This document shows, piece by piece, positions 48,367-57,550 of a DNA stretch of 64,000 bases. Source of the DNA: Nocardioides sp. Arc9.136 (GTDB lineage Bacteria > Actinomycetota > Actinomycetes > Propionibacteriales > Nocardioidaceae); assembly GCF_030506255.1 (NCBI RefSeq), contig NZ_CP113431.1, positions 3,049,001 to 3,113,000 of the forward strand. Reading direction: 5' to 3'. Position 1 is the stretch's first letter; each line of letters opens with the position of its first letter. Position numbers and translations under genes: made by a program. Under the pieces are notes generated by a model. It was not told the DNA's origin. It made no database searches and saw only the letters and a program-made list of their open reading frames with translations.

Positions 48367-49454
48367 GCCAGGCCGGCGGCCTCGGCCGCCGCGGTGACGT
48401 CGGCGTCGATGACGGTGTCGACGATGCTCTGGCCGCTGGCGGCGAAGCCCTCGAGCGCGGTGGCGGTGTCCTTGAGCCCGTGGCCGGTGACCGTGATCGC
48501 CACGGTGCTGCCGGCGTAGGACTCCCCGGCCGCGAGCTCCTGCAGCAGCCCCGCGATGCCGGCGGCGGAGGCGGGCTCCACGAAGACCCCGTCGTGGGCG
48601 GCGAGCTGGCGCTGCGCGCTGAGGATCTGGTCGTCGCTGACCGAGGCGAACCGGCCGCCGGACTCGTTGCGGGCGGCCTCGGCGAGCTTCCAGGAGGCCG
48701 GGTTGCCGATCCGGATCGCGGTCGCCTTGGTCTCCGGGTCGGGGAACGGCTCACCGGTCACCAGCGGCGCCGCACCCTCGGCCTGGAAGCCGCGCATGAC
48801 CGGCGTCCGCGTCGCCATCCCGAGGGCGGCGTACTGGGTGTAGCCGAGCCAGTACGCCGAGATGTTTCCGGCGTTGCCGACCGGCAGCAGGTGGTAGTCG
48901 GGGGCGTCGCCGAGGAAGTCGACGATCTCGAAGGCGGCGGTCTTCTGGCCCTCGAGCCGCACCGGGTTGACCGAGTTCACCAGCGCGACAGGGAAGTCCC
49001 AGGCGAGCTGGCGGGCCAGGGCGAGGCAGTCGTCGAAGTTGCCGCGGACCATGACCACCTGGCCGCCGTGCATGATCGCCTGGGCCATCTTGCCGGCGGC
49101 GATCTTGCCCTCGGGGACGAGCACGAGCGGCTTGAGGCCGGCCTTCGCGGCGTACGCCGCCATCGACGCCGACGTGTTGCCCGTCGACGCGCAGACCACG
49201 GCCTCGGCGCCCTCCGCCTTCGCGCAGGAGATGGCCGCGGTCATGCCGCGGTCCTTGAAGGAGCCGGTCGGGTTGCTGCCCTCGACCTTGAGCCAGACGT
49301 CGGCACCGGTGAGGCCGGAGAGCCAGCCGGAGTGGACGAGCGGCGTGCCGCCCTCCCGGAGGGTGACCGCGGGCGTGCCGGCGGGGATCTCCAGCAGGTC
49401 GCGGTACTCCTCGATGACACCCCGCCACTGGTGGGTGGCCGTGCGCGTGCTCAC
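48363..49454 (-). CDS. thrC: Threonine synthase
   Basis: The 363-residue PLP enzyme makes threonine from phosphohomoserine. The PLP lysine is in [12 protein letters not shown], the phosphate loop in [11 protein letters not shown], and [17 protein letters not shown] follows the family. The GTG overlaps the hom stop (GTGA). Confidence 0.96.
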   Translation of the reverse strand: MSTRTATHQWRGVIEEYRDLLEIPAGTPAVTLREGGTPLVHSGWLSGLTGADVWLKVEGSNPTGSFKDRGMTAAISCAKAEGAEAVVCASTGNTSASMAAYAAKAGLKPLVLVPEGKIAAGKMAQAIMHGGQVVMVRGNFDDCLALARQLAWDFPVALVNSVNPVRLEGQKTAAFEIVDFLGDAPDYHLLPVGNAGNISAYWLGYTQYAALGMATRTPVMRGFQAEGAAPLVTGEPFPDPETKATAIRIGNPASWKLAEAARNESGGRFASVSDDQILSAQRQLAAHDGVFVEPASAAGIAGLLQELAAGESYAGSTVAITVTGHGLKDTATALEGFAASGQSIVDTVIDADVTAAAEAAGLA

Positions 49455-50770
49455 TCCTGCTCCCCTTCCACCCGCATCACCGAGGTGACCTCGCGGACGA
49501 TCTCCATGCCCCGCAGGTGCTCCACGGTGGCGCTCAGCTGGGCGTCGGTCGCCTCGTGCGAGACCACGACCAGCTGGGCGTCGTCGTCGCGGCCCTCCTG
49601 GCGGACGGTCTGGATCGAGACGCCGTGCTCGGCGAAGGCGGTCGCGACCGCGGCCAGCACGCCGGCGCGGTCGTCGACGTCGATCGCGACGTGGTAGCGC
49701 GTCCGCGCCTCCCCCATCGGCAGCACGGCCCGGTCGGCGTACGCCGACTCCCCCGCGCCGCGCGTGCCGGCGAGCAGGTTCCGCGCCACCGTGACCAGGT
49801 CGCCGAGGACCGCCGAGGCGGTCGGCGACCCACCGGCTCCGGGGCCGTAGAACATCAGTTGTCCGGCGGCCTCGGACTCGACGAACACCGCGTTGTAGGC
49901 CTCGCGGACCGAGGCGAGCGGGTGCGAGCGCGGGATCATGGCGGGGTGGACGCGGACGGCCACCGCCTCCTCGCCGTCCTCGCCCGCGCGCAGCTCGCAG
50001 ATCGCGAGCAGCTTGACGACCGCTCCCATGTCGGCGGCGGACCGGACGTCGGCGGCGGTGACCTCGGAGATGCCCTCGCGGTGCACGTCGGAGGCGGTCA
50101 CGCGGGAGTGGAACGCCAGCGAGGCCAGGATCGCGGCCTTCGCGGCGGCGTCGAAGCCCTCCACGTCGGCGGTGGGGTCGGCCTCGGCGTACCCGAGCTC
50201 CTGGGCCTCCTCGAGGGCCTCGGTGAAGCCGGCGCCGGAGGAGTCCATCTTGTCGAGGATGAAGTTCGTGGTGCCGTTGACGATGCCCAGCACGCGCGTC
50301 ACGCGGTCGCCGGCCAGCGACTCGCGCAGCGGCCGCAGGATCGGGATGGCACCGGCGACGGCCGCCTCGTAGTAGAGGTCGCGCCCGGCCTTCTCGGCGG
50401 CCTCGAAGAGCGTCGGACCGTCCTCGGCGAGCAGCGCCTTGTTGGCGGTCACCACGCTCGCGCCGTTCTCCAGCGCGGAGAGGATGAGCGAGCGGGCGGG
50501 CTCGATCCCGCCGATCACCTCGACCACCAGGTCGACGTCGTCGCGGGCCACCAGGCCCGCCGCGTCGGTCGTGATCAGGCCGTCGGGGACCTCCACCTCG
50601 CGCGGTGCGTCGAGGCGGCGCACGGCGACGCCGGCCAGCTCGACCGGCACGCCCACCCGGGCCGCGAGGTCGTCGGCCTGGTCCCGCAGCAGCCGCACCA
50701 CCTGGGAGCCCACCGAGCCGCAGCCGAGCACCGCCACCCGGAGCGTGCCGGGTCGCTTGTCGCCCTCCAT
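49451..50770 (-). CDS. hom: Homoserine dehydrogenase with ACT domain
   Basis: The 439-residue enzyme reduces aspartate semialdehyde to homoserine. NAD motif [15 protein letters not shown], catalytic region [15 protein letters not shown] and [15 protein letters not shown] are visible; residues about 350-430 form an ACT domain ([19 protein letters not shown]), so threonine feedback is likely. The ATG overlaps the lysA stop by one base (TGATG). Confidence 0.96.
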   Translation of the reverse strand: MEGDKRPGTLRVAVLGCGSVGSQVVRLLRDQADDLAARVGVPVELAGVAVRRLDAPREVEVPDGLITTDAAGLVARDDVDLVVEVIGGIEPARSLILSALENGASVVTANKALLAEDGPTLFEAAEKAGRDLYYEAAVAGAIPILRPLRESLAGDRVTRVLGIVNGTTNFILDKMDSSGAGFTEALEEAQELGYAEADPTADVEGFDAAAKAAILASLAFHSRVTASDVHREGISEVTAADVRSAADMGAVVKLLAICELRAGEDGEEAVAVRVHPAMIPRSHPLASVREAYNAVFVESEAAGQLMFYGPGAGGSPTASAVLGDLVTVARNLLAGTRGAGESAYADRAVLPMGEARTRYHVAIDVDDRAGVLAAVATAFAEHGVSIQTVRQEGRDDDAQLVVVSHEATDAQLSATVEHLRGMEIVREVTSVMRVEGEQE

Positions 50771-52170
50771 CACAGATCACCCACGTCAGTCGCCAACAGG
50801 TCGTCCTCAGTCTCCCGCCGCAGGAGCACGCGCGACGCACCGTCCCGCACCGCGATCACCGGAGGCCGCAAGAGGTGGTTGTAGTTGGAGGCCATCGAGC
50901 GGCAGTAGGCGCCGGTCCCGGGGACGGCGACGAGGTCGCCGGGAGCCAGGTCGCCGGGCACGAACTCGTCCTTGACCACGATGTCGCCGGCCTCGCAGTG
51001 CTTGCCGACGACGCGGCCGAGCACCGGGTCTGCGTCGGAGGTGCGGGAGGCGAGCGTGCAGGAGTAGTCGGCGTCGTAGAGCGCGGTGCGGATGTTGTCG
51101 CTCATCCCGCCGTCGACGGAGACGTAGGTGCGCGAGGCGCCGCCGTCGAGGCTGACCTCCTTGACGGTGCCGACCTCGTAGACGGTGCACATCGAGGGTC
51201 CGACGATCGCGCGGCCCGGCTCGATCGACAGCGCCGGCCGGTCGATGCCGAGCGCCCGGCACTCGTGCTCGACGATCGCGGTCATCTCGGCGGCCAGGCG
51301 TGCGGGCTCGGCCGGGTCGTCCTGGGTGGTGTAGGCGATGCCGAAGCCGCCGCCGAGGTCCATCTCCGGCATGTCGACGCCGAGCTCGCGGGACACGGTG
51401 GCGTGCAGCGCCAGCACCCGGCGGGCGGCCACCTCGAAGCCCGCGGAGTCGAAGATCTGGCTGCCGATGTGGGAGTGCAGGCCCCGCAGCTCGAGCGCCT
51501 CGGCGGCGAGCACGCGACGTACTGCGTCCAGGCCGTAGCCGGAGGTGATCGAGAAGCCGAACTTCTGGTCCTCGTGGGCGGTGGCGATGTACTCGTGGGT
51601 GTGGGCCTCGACCCCGGCGGTCACGCGGACCATCACCGGGACGCTGGCGCCCTCCTCGGCGGCGATCCGGGCCAGCCGCTCGATCTCGTGGAAGGAGTCC
51701 ACGATGACCCGCCCGACACCGAGTCGTACGGCGCGGCGCAGCTCGCCCTCGGACTTGTTGTTGCCGTGGAACTCCACCCGCTCCATCGGGAACCCCGCCC
51801 GCTCGGCGACCGAGAGCTCGCCGCCGCTGCAGACGTCGAGGCAGAGCCCCTCCTCCGCGATCCAGCGCGCGACCGCCACGGAGATGAAGGCCTTGCCCGC
51901 GTAGTAGACGTCGTAGTCGGCGAAGGCGTCGCGGAAGGCGCGGGCGCGCCCGCGGAAGTCCGCCTCGTCCAGGACGAACGCCGGCGAGCCGTGCTCGGCG
52001 ACCAGGTCGGTCAGCGCGACGCCGCCGACGGTCAGCACGCCGGCGTCGTCCTTGTGCGCCGTGGTCGACCACAGCTGCGGGACCAGGTCGTTGGGGTCGG
52101 CGGGCGGGCGCAGCCAGGAGGGGCCGCGGAAGGCACCGGGCGCGTGCGCCCAGCCTGCTTCGTGGGTCAT
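50770..52170 (-). CDS. lysA: Diaminopimelate decarboxylase
   Basis: The 466-residue PLP enzyme makes lysine from meso-diaminopimelate. The PLP lysine is in [16 protein letters not shown], with [10 protein letters not shown] and the C-terminal Cys in GKHCEAGD region. It starts 4 bases after argS, the usual order in actinobacteria. Confidence 0.96.
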   Translation of the reverse strand: MTHEAGWAHAPGAFRGPSWLRPPADPNDLVPQLWSTTAHKDDAGVLTVGGVALTDLVAEHGSPAFVLDEADFRGRARAFRDAFADYDVYYAGKAFISVAVARWIAEEGLCLDVCSGGELSVAERAGFPMERVEFHGNNKSEGELRRAVRLGVGRVIVDSFHEIERLARIAAEEGASVPVMVRVTAGVEAHTHEYIATAHEDQKFGFSITSGYGLDAVRRVLAAEALELRGLHSHIGSQIFDSAGFEVAARRVLALHATVSRELGVDMPEMDLGGGFGIAYTTQDDPAEPARLAAEMTAIVEHECRALGIDRPALSIEPGRAIVGPSMCTVYEVGTVKEVSLDGGASRTYVSVDGGMSDNIRTALYDADYSCTLASRTSDADPVLGRVVGKHCEAGDIVVKDEFVPGDLAPGDLVAVPGTGAYCRSMASNYNHLLRPPVIAVRDGASRVLLRRETEDDLLATDVGDL

Positions 52171-52174
52171 CTGC

Positions 52175-53830
52175 TCACATCCGGTCGGGGGCGGTGACGC
52201 CGAGGAGGCCCAGGCCGTTGGCCAGGACGGTCCGCGTCGCCTGGACCAGCAGCAGGCGCGCCCGGTGCAGGTCGGTGGTCTCCTCGTCGCCCATGGGCAG
52301 CACTCGGCAGCTGTCGTAGAACCGGTGGTAGGTGCCGGCCAGCTCCTCGAGGTAGCGGGCGACGCGGTGCGGCTCGCGGAGCTCCGCGGAGCTCGCGACC
52401 ACGCGGGGGAACTCCGCGAGCGCCCGCAGCAGCAGCCCCTCCTTCTCGTGCGTGAGGAGCTCGGGGTGCGAGGCGGCCTCGACGCCGAGGTCGGCGGCGT
52501 TGCGCAGCAGGCTCGCGACGCGGGCGTGGGCGTACTGCACGGTGAAGACGGGGTTCTCGTTGGACTGCCGGGTGATCTCGGCGACGTCGAGCACGAGCGG
52601 GGAGTCCGCCGGGTAGCGCGCCAGCGAGTAGCGCAGGGCGTCGACGCCGATCTCGTCGGTGAGCTCCTCGAGGGTGACGATGGTGCCGGCGCGCTTCGAC
52701 AGGCGCAGCTCCTCGCCGTCGCGGAGGATCTTGACCAGCTGGCCGATGAGGACCTCGAGCGTCTGCGAGGGGTCGTCCCCGACGCAGGCGGCCATGGCGC
52801 GCAGCCGGCCGACGTACCCGTGGTGGTCGGCGCCGAGCAGGTAGATGCAGCGGTCGAAGCCGCGGCCCCGCTTGTCGAGGTAGTAGGCGGTGTCGGAGGC
52901 GAAGTACGTCAGCTCGCCGTCGGACTTGATGAGCACCCGGTCCTTGTCGTCGCCGAAGTCGGTCGTGCGCATCCACAGCGCGCCGCCCTCCTCGTAGACC
53001 GTGCCGAGCTCCTTGAGCCGCGCGAGCGTCTCGGGCACCGAGCCGGACTCGTGCAGCGAGAGCTCGGAGAACCACACGTCGAAGTGGGTGTTGAACGCCG
53101 CGAGCTGCGCCTGCTGCTGGGCCAGTTGGAGCTCGTAGCCCTTCTCGCGCACGGCCGCGCGCCGCTCCTCGGCCGGGAGGTCGAAGATCCCCGGGCTCGC
53201 CTCGCCGACGGCCTTGGCCAGGTCGCCGATGTAGGCGCCGGCGTACCCGTCCTCCGGCGCGGGCCGGCCGAGCGCGGCGGCGATGATCGAGTCGGCGAAG
53301 TGGTTCATCTGCACGCCGCGGTCGTTGATGTAGAACTCGCGGGTCACCTCGGCGCCCGCGGCCGCGAGCACCCGGCCGATCGCGTCGCCGAGCACCGCCC
53401 ACCGGGTGTGCCCCAGGTGCAGCGGGCCGGTCGGGTTGGCCGAGATGAACTCGACGTTGACCCGCTGTCCGGCGAGCGTCGCGGTGTGGCCGTACCGCTC
53501 ACCGGCCGCGACGATCTCGGCGGCCACCACGCCCTGGGCCGCGGCCTCGACGGTGATGTTGAGGAACCCGGGCCCGGCGACCTCGACGTCGCTGATCCCC
53601 TCGGCGGCGCGCAGTCGGTCGGCCAGCAGCTCGCCCAGCGCACGGGGGTTCGTCCCGGCCTTCTTGGCCAGCTGCAGCGCAACGTTCGTGGCGTAGTCGC
53701 CGTGCCCCTTCTGACGGGGACGCTCGACGGTGACCTCCGCGGGTACGCCGTCGGGCAAGGTGAGCGCACCCTGCTCGACGAGGGCCGTCAGGCCGTCGAC
53801 GATGGTCGTGGAGAGCTGCGCGGGAGTCAC
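52175..53830 (-). CDS. argS: Arginyl-tRNA synthetase
   Basis: The 551-residue class I synthetase has the HIGH-type motif HLGH in [18 protein letters not shown] and the KMSKS counterpart in LRLSKRAGT; the C-terminal anticodon domain ends with the usual VLGLLGV-like turn ([12 protein letters not shown]). GTG start, probably leaderless. A tRNA-Arg gene is close by on the other strand. Confidence 0.96.
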   Translation of the reverse strand: MTPAQLSTTIVDGLTALVEQGALTLPDGVPAEVTVERPRQKGHGDYATNVALQLAKKAGTNPRALGELLADRLRAAEGISDVEVAGPGFLNITVEAAAQGVVAAEIVAAGERYGHTATLAGQRVNVEFISANPTGPLHLGHTRWAVLGDAIGRVLAAAGAEVTREFYINDRGVQMNHFADSIIAAALGRPAPEDGYAGAYIGDLAKAVGEASPGIFDLPAEERRAAVREKGYELQLAQQQAQLAAFNTHFDVWFSELSLHESGSVPETLARLKELGTVYEEGGALWMRTTDFGDDKDRVLIKSDGELTYFASDTAYYLDKRGRGFDRCIYLLGADHHGYVGRLRAMAACVGDDPSQTLEVLIGQLVKILRDGEELRLSKRAGTIVTLEELTDEIGVDALRYSLARYPADSPLVLDVAEITRQSNENPVFTVQYAHARVASLLRNAADLGVEAASHPELLTHEKEGLLLRALAEFPRVVASSAELREPHRVARYLEELAGTYHRFYDSCRVLPMGDEETTDLHRARLLLVQATRTVLANGLGLLGVTAPDRM

Positions 53831-53836
53831 CGTCCA

Positions 53837-53842
53837 AGCCTA
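53837..53842 (-). promoter_or_regulatory. -10 element of the argS operon
   Basis: TAGGCT on the gene strand lies 6 bases before the GTG of argS, with no ribosome site. It would drive the argS-lysA-hom-thrC-thrB operon as a leaderless transcript. Confidence 0.5.
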
Positions 53843-53922
53843 TCGGCGGGCACCGGTTTCTCCCGCACGGCCGGGGCCGGGTACGGTTCCACCGCGCGCC
53901 CCGAAGTGCTGGGGCGGCGCGT

Positions 53923-53998
53923 GCCTCCGTAGCTCAGGGGATAGAGCACTGGTTTCCGGTACCAGGTGTCGCAGGTTCGAATCCTGCCGGAGGCGCCA
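53923..53998 (+). tRNA. tRNA-Arg (anticodon CCG)
   Basis: A full 76-base cloverleaf: acceptor GCCTCCG with CGGAGGC, D-loop AGCTCAGGGGATAGAGC, anticodon arm CTGGT-TTCCGGT-ACCAG with anticodon CCG, T-arm with GGTTCGAATCC, discriminator G and encoded CCA (53996-53998). It reads CGG codons, frequent in this genome. Confidence 0.96.
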
Positions 53999-54002
53999 CA
54001 CC

Positions 54003-54035
54003 GAACGGCCTCCCGGGCATCCCGGGGGGCCGTTC
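54003..54035 (+). terminator. Terminator after tRNA-Arg
   Basis: Arms GAACGGCC (54003-54010) and GGCCGTTC (54028-54035) pair, with inner CCCGGG pairing in the loop. It begins 5 bases after the tRNA 3' end. Confidence 0.7.
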
Positions 54036-54093
54036 CGCATTCCTGGCCCCAGCGGGTACCCGCCCGCACGGGTCTAGACACCCCTCCCCCGCC

Positions 54094-54111
54094 CACGTGA
54101 CGCACGTAACG
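54094..54111 (+). repeat. Tandem 9-bp repeat upstream of a secreted-protein gene
   Basis: CACGTGACG and CACGTAACG lie head to tail, differing at one base. They are about 170 bases before the secreted 473-residue protein. They could be a regulator site; the rest of the 54036-54279 gap shows no gene. Confidence 0.35.
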
Positions 54112-54279
54112 AACCCTCGGGGTGCCCGTTGCAGGCGGTGAGGCGGCTTCCCCGGGCCGGCTCCCGGAGGACGGGCCTCGGCTGTCCGCACCGGCCACGG
54201 GCCCCTCGCGGTCCGGTCACCAGGTCCCGTCGCCCGGCCGGGGAGGGTCGAGCGACGCCAGCCACGAAAGCAGGAAAGC

Positions 54280-55701
54280 GTGAAGAAGACCCTGAGGAGG
54301 GCGGTCGCGGTCACCGCGGCCAGCGCGGCCGGCCTCGCCGCCGCTCTCGTCGTCACCCCCACCGCCACCGCCGAGACCGCCCCGAAGGCCGTCGTCTCCG
54401 CCCCGGCCGGGGCGCTCACCACGAGCGGCCGGCTCGAGAGGACCGGCTTCGGCTACAAGGCCGACGTCTTCGGCGCCAAGGTGCTGCTCGAGGGCGTCGA
54501 GGTCCGCGGCCTCAAGGACGGCTACGCCCAGCAGCGCTGCACGACCATGGCCGGCCGCGTCGCGGAGAAGCAGTCCCAGCTCGCCCTGCCCGAGGACCTC
54601 GTGCCGCTGGTGGACCTCTCCCTCACCAAGCAGCGCTCGGAGACCTACCAGGAGGGCGGCCGCACCGGCGTCCGCGGGATCAGCACCATCGCCGACATCG
54701 CCGTCGGCGGCGAGGTCCCCGGCCTCGGCAAGCTCCCCCGGCTCAAGATCGAGGGCCTGCAGTCGGTCGCCGACGCCTTCCACGACGGCCGCTCCTTCGA
54801 CCACGAGGAGTCCTTCGGCTTCAAGGGCATCTCGCTGGACTACGACGGCACCGTCGTCGACGGCACGCCGCTCGCCGCTCTCCTCGACATCCTCAACCAG
54901 GTCACCGCGCCGGTCTCCCAGGTCGTCAACCAGGTCATCGACCTGCTGACCAGCCTGCTGCCCGGCCAGGCGATCCGGATCCCCGGGCTGGGCTCGCTCG
55001 CGCTCGGCACCGCCAAGGGCAGCGCGAACGCCACCTCCGGCACCTCCGAGGCGTACGCCCTCAAGCTCGAGATCACCGCGACGGGCAACCCGACGGTCCT
55101 GCAGCTCGGCCGCGCCCGCACCCGGATCTCCGAGGCCGGCCCCGCCGGCGTCTTCCGCGGCACCGCCACCGGCGCGAACATCCTCGGCGACGTCCCGCTG
55201 CTGAACCTCGGCAACCTCGGCCAGCGATCGATCCCCTGCGAGGGCACCGACGGCAGGGTCGTCACCCAGAAGGCCGCGCACTACTCGCTGCTCGGCGGGC
55301 TCGTCGACGTCAGCGGGGTGACCTACAAGCTCATGGGCGACCACCTCAGGGGCGGCGCGGCGAAGGCCATGATCGGCACCGACCTCGGGACCGTCGCCGT
55401 CCCGACCCTGGGCCTGGAGATCAAGGGCCTCTCCTCCCTGGTGCACCTCAAGCGCTCGGCCACCTCCGGCAAGGTGGCGCCCAGGGTCACGACCAAGTAC
55501 CTGCAGATCCTGCACGACGGCCGGCCCGTCAGCCTGCGCGCCGGGGACTCCTACGACCTGGGTGACGGGAACTTCCTGAACTTCAAGAAGCTCTTCGACC
55601 GCACCTTCCACGGGATCGGCGTCCACGGCCTGACCCTCCAGCTCGCCGGCATCGGCGTCCTGGACCTGGCCTCGTCCGCGGGCCGCATCTTCCCGCGCTG
55701 A
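54280..55701 (+). CDS. Large secreted protein of unknown function
   Basis: The 473-residue product starts with a signal peptide (MKKTLRRAVAVTAASAAGLA, cleavage near TATA-ET at about 31-33). The mature part is beta-rich with many Gly and Leu, for example GFGYKADVFGAKVLLEGVEV and VDVSGVTYKLMGDHLRGG, and only two Cys. There is no LPxTG motif or C-terminal membrane helix, so it is likely free or loosely wall-bound. It resembles actinobacterial choice-of-anchor-type secreted proteins, but I am not sure. GTG start behind AGGAA; strong terminator after it. Confidence 0.75.
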   Translation: MKKTLRRAVAVTAASAAGLAAALVVTPTATAETAPKAVVSAPAGALTTSGRLERTGFGYKADVFGAKVLLEGVEVRGLKDGYAQQRCTTMAGRVAEKQSQLALPEDLVPLVDLSLTKQRSETYQEGGRTGVRGISTIADIAVGGEVPGLGKLPRLKIEGLQSVADAFHDGRSFDHEESFGFKGISLDYDGTVVDGTPLAALLDILNQVTAPVSQVVNQVIDLLTSLLPGQAIRIPGLGSLALGTAKGSANATSGTSEAYALKLEITATGNPTVLQLGRARTRISEAGPAGVFRGTATGANILGDVPLLNLGNLGQRSIPCEGTDGRVVTQKAAHYSLLGGLVDVSGVTYKLMGDHLRGGAAKAMIGTDLGTVAVPTLGLEIKGLSSLVHLKRSATSGKVAPRVTTKYLQILHDGRPVSLRAGDSYDLGDGNFLNFKKLFDRTFHGIGVHGLTLQLAGIGVLDLASSAGRIFPR

Positions 55702-55724
55702 CGCCCGCACGACCCGATAGACCC

Positions 55725-55757
55725 GCCGGGCCGGCCCCCTCGAGGGGCCGGCCCGGC
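55725..55757 (+). terminator. Strong terminator after the secreted-protein gene
   Basis: A perfect 14-bp GC stem (55725-55738 with 55744-55757) and a 5-base loop lies 23 bases after the stop. The convergent LCP gene ends 26 bases further on, so it may stop both transcripts. Confidence 0.85.
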
Positions 55758-55782
55758 TGTCGTCGGTGCGCCGGCCGGTCGC

Positions 55783-56703
55783 TCAGCAGCCCCGGAGGGA
55801 GGCGTCGGAGCGCGCCGCGGCGCCGTACCGGCGCGCTTGGGCGACCGAGGGCCGGACGATCGAGGCGGGACCGACGGTGCCGATCGTGCCCTGGACGACG
55901 CAGGTCGTGACCTTCGTCGGGTCGATGTGCGCGAGCGCCTGGGCGAGGCGGAACAGCTCGTCGGGCGGGAGGTCGGTGTGGAGGTGCTCCATGACGGTCA
56001 GCACGCCGCGCGCGATGAAGCCCGGCTCGTCCGCCCGGGCCCGGACGGCCTGCTGGATCCCGCGCAGCACGCGCTGCTGGTTCGCGGAGCGGTCGAAGTC
56101 CCCGCCGGCGAGCGACTTGCGGACCCGGGAGAACGCCATGGCGCCGTACCCGTCGAGCCTGATCCGGCCGCGCGCGAAGCCCTGGGGCTTGAGGTGCTCG
56201 TCGGAGAAGCGCCGCGGGTTGCGGACGTGGATGCCCCCGATGTCGTCGACCATGTCCTCGAAGAACGGGAACCGGGTCACGAGGACGTACTGCGGCTGGA
56301 CGCCGACGAGGTCCCCGACCGTCCGGCCGACCAGCTGGGGCCCGCCGTAGGTCAGTGCCGAGTTCACCCGGCCGTGGCCGTGCCCGGGGATGGCGACCCA
56401 GGAGTCCCGCGGCACGCCGATCGCGACCGCCGAGCCGGTGCGGGTGTTGAGGCCGACCAGCTGGATGGCGTCGGCGCGCACGTCCAGCATCGACTGGCCG
56501 GGACGGGCGTCGGACCCGACCGCCAGCACCCACAGCACGTCGGAGTCCTGGACCGCCACGCCGTCGGCGCGGTCGACCTCGACCAGCACCAGGTCGGTGG
56601 GGTGGACCGCAGCGTCGGGGACGACGAGCGCCGCCGTCGCCAGGACGGCCGCGAGCACGCCGGCCCGCACCGCGCTCCGCACCCGTGCGAACCGGGACCG
56701 CAT
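55783..56703 (-). CDS. LytR-CpsA-Psr (LCP) family glycopolymer ligase-like protein
   Basis: The 306-residue protein has an N-terminal membrane anchor ([20 protein letters not shown]) and an LCP domain: VLAVGSDARPGQ, RADAIQLVGLNTRTG, GVPRDSWVAIPGHGHGRVN, and RVRKSLAGGDFDRSANQQRVL. The Arg/Asp set that binds the lipid diphosphate is kept. LCP enzymes attach arabinogalactan or teichoic acid to peptidoglycan. The ATG overlaps the lipoprotein gene stop (ATGA). Confidence 0.92.
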   Translation of the reverse strand: MRSRFARVRSAVRAGVLAAVLATAALVVPDAAVHPTDLVLVEVDRADGVAVQDSDVLWVLAVGSDARPGQSMLDVRADAIQLVGLNTRTGSAVAIGVPRDSWVAIPGHGHGRVNSALTYGGPQLVGRTVGDLVGVQPQYVLVTRFPFFEDMVDDIGGIHVRNPRRFSDEHLKPQGFARGRIRLDGYGAMAFSRVRKSLAGGDFDRSANQQRVLRGIQQAVRARADEPGFIARGVLTVMEHLHTDLPPDELFRLAQALAHIDPTKVTTCVVQGTIGTVGPASIVRPSVAQARRYGAAARSDASLRGC

Positions 56704-57341
56704 CAGGACCTCCCCCGCGAGACGTCGTAGCCGAAGACCTGCCAGGCGCCCTCGCGACGGGCGAGGTACAGCCGCCCCTGCACGCGGTCGCGCCGCTCGA
56801 CCTGCCCGCTCGTGGTGAACCCGAGCAGCACCCGGGCCGTCACGCCGACCGGCCGGCCGCGCACGGCGAGCACGTCGAGGCGCAGCTCGCGGCGACGTAC
56901 GTCGACGCCGTCGATGCGGCCGGCGAGGCCGACGTTCGTCATCAGCCGGAGGTCGCGGCGCGCCTCGTCCTTCGCCCCGCTGCTGAACCCGGGGAACGCC
57001 TGCCGGAAGCCGCCCTCGCGAGGGAAGTCGCCACCGACGTACGCCGCGTCCAGCCAGCCGTCGACGACGCGCGCGACGTCCTTCTTCAGCCGCGCCCGCC
57101 GGGCGGCGGGCAGCCGGCCGGTCACCTCCGTGACCGTGGTCGTCGTCGGGACGGACCCCGCCTCCGCGCGGACGAGGGCCGCCTGCCGGTGGCCGCCCCG
57201 CTCGGCGTCCGGCGCGCCGTCGCCGGAGCACGCGGTGGCGCCCAGCGTCAGCGCCGCCGCGACCAGCGTCGCGACGAGGCGTCCGGGCCGTCGGGGCCCT
57301 CGAGGCCCGTCGAGGGGCGTCCCGTGAGGGGTCCGGGTCAT
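56703..57341 (-). CDS. Putative lipoprotein
   Basis: The 212-residue protein has a signal peptide ending in the lipobox [10 protein letters not shown] (Cys near residue 38), then a soluble domain with a long helix ([21 protein letters not shown]) and a beta-rich C-terminal part. The fold resembles actinobacterial lipoproteins of unknown role. It is translationally coupled to the LCP gene, so it probably acts in the same cell-wall process. Confidence 0.8.
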   Translation of the reverse strand: MTRTPHGTPLDGPRGPRRPGRLVATLVAAALTLGATACSGDGAPDAERGGHRQAALVRAEAGSVPTTTTVTEVTGRLPAARRARLKKDVARVVDGWLDAAYVGGDFPREGGFRQAFPGFSSGAKDEARRDLRLMTNVGLAGRIDGVDVRRRELRLDVLAVRGRPVGVTARVLLGFTTSGQVERRDRVQGRLYLARREGAWQVFGYDVSRGRS

Positions 57342-57356
57342 CGTGGCCGCGCTCCT

Positions 57357-57386
57357 TGAGTGCACTAAGTCGATCGAGCGCACTCA
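57357..57386. promoter_or_regulatory. Inverted repeat upstream of kgd
   Basis: TGAGTGC (57357-57363) and GCACTCA (57380-57386) are perfect 7-bp arms 16 bases apart, between the divergent lipoprotein and kgd genes. It may be a regulator site for either; no family can be named. Confidence 0.4.
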
Positions 57387-57491
57387 TGTTCACCCACAGG
57401 CGACGGGACGACGGTAGCCGCGCCGGTGTGGATCGGGTCATACCGCGTTCGACAGGCGACCCTGACCCGCGCATTCCCTTCCCCGGGGGAC

Positions 57492-57497
57492 TAGCCT
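57492..57497 (+). promoter_or_regulatory. Possible -10 element of kgd
   Basis: TAGCCT lies 53 bases before the chosen kgd start. The same hexamer is used before the adenosyltransferase gene. No clear -35 is seen at normal distance. Confidence 0.3.
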
Positions 57498-57550
57498 TGG
57501 CCCTCGACACCCACCCCCGCGCGCTCACTTGGGAAGAGGCGAAGCAAGTC

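Noticed and set aside
44476-48519. A very long open frame antisense to rho, thrB and thrC
   Set aside because: It arises from GC-rich codon bias opposite real genes. Its product is low-complexity and the sense genes have clear motifs.
49455-50840. Apparent fusion of thrC with upstream sequence
   Set aside because: That part lies in another frame of hom, which is intact; thrC starts at GTG 49454.
53923-54279. tRNA-Arg as an integration site of a mobile element
   Set aside because: No integrase, no duplicated tRNA 3' end and no foreign-looking genes are nearby.
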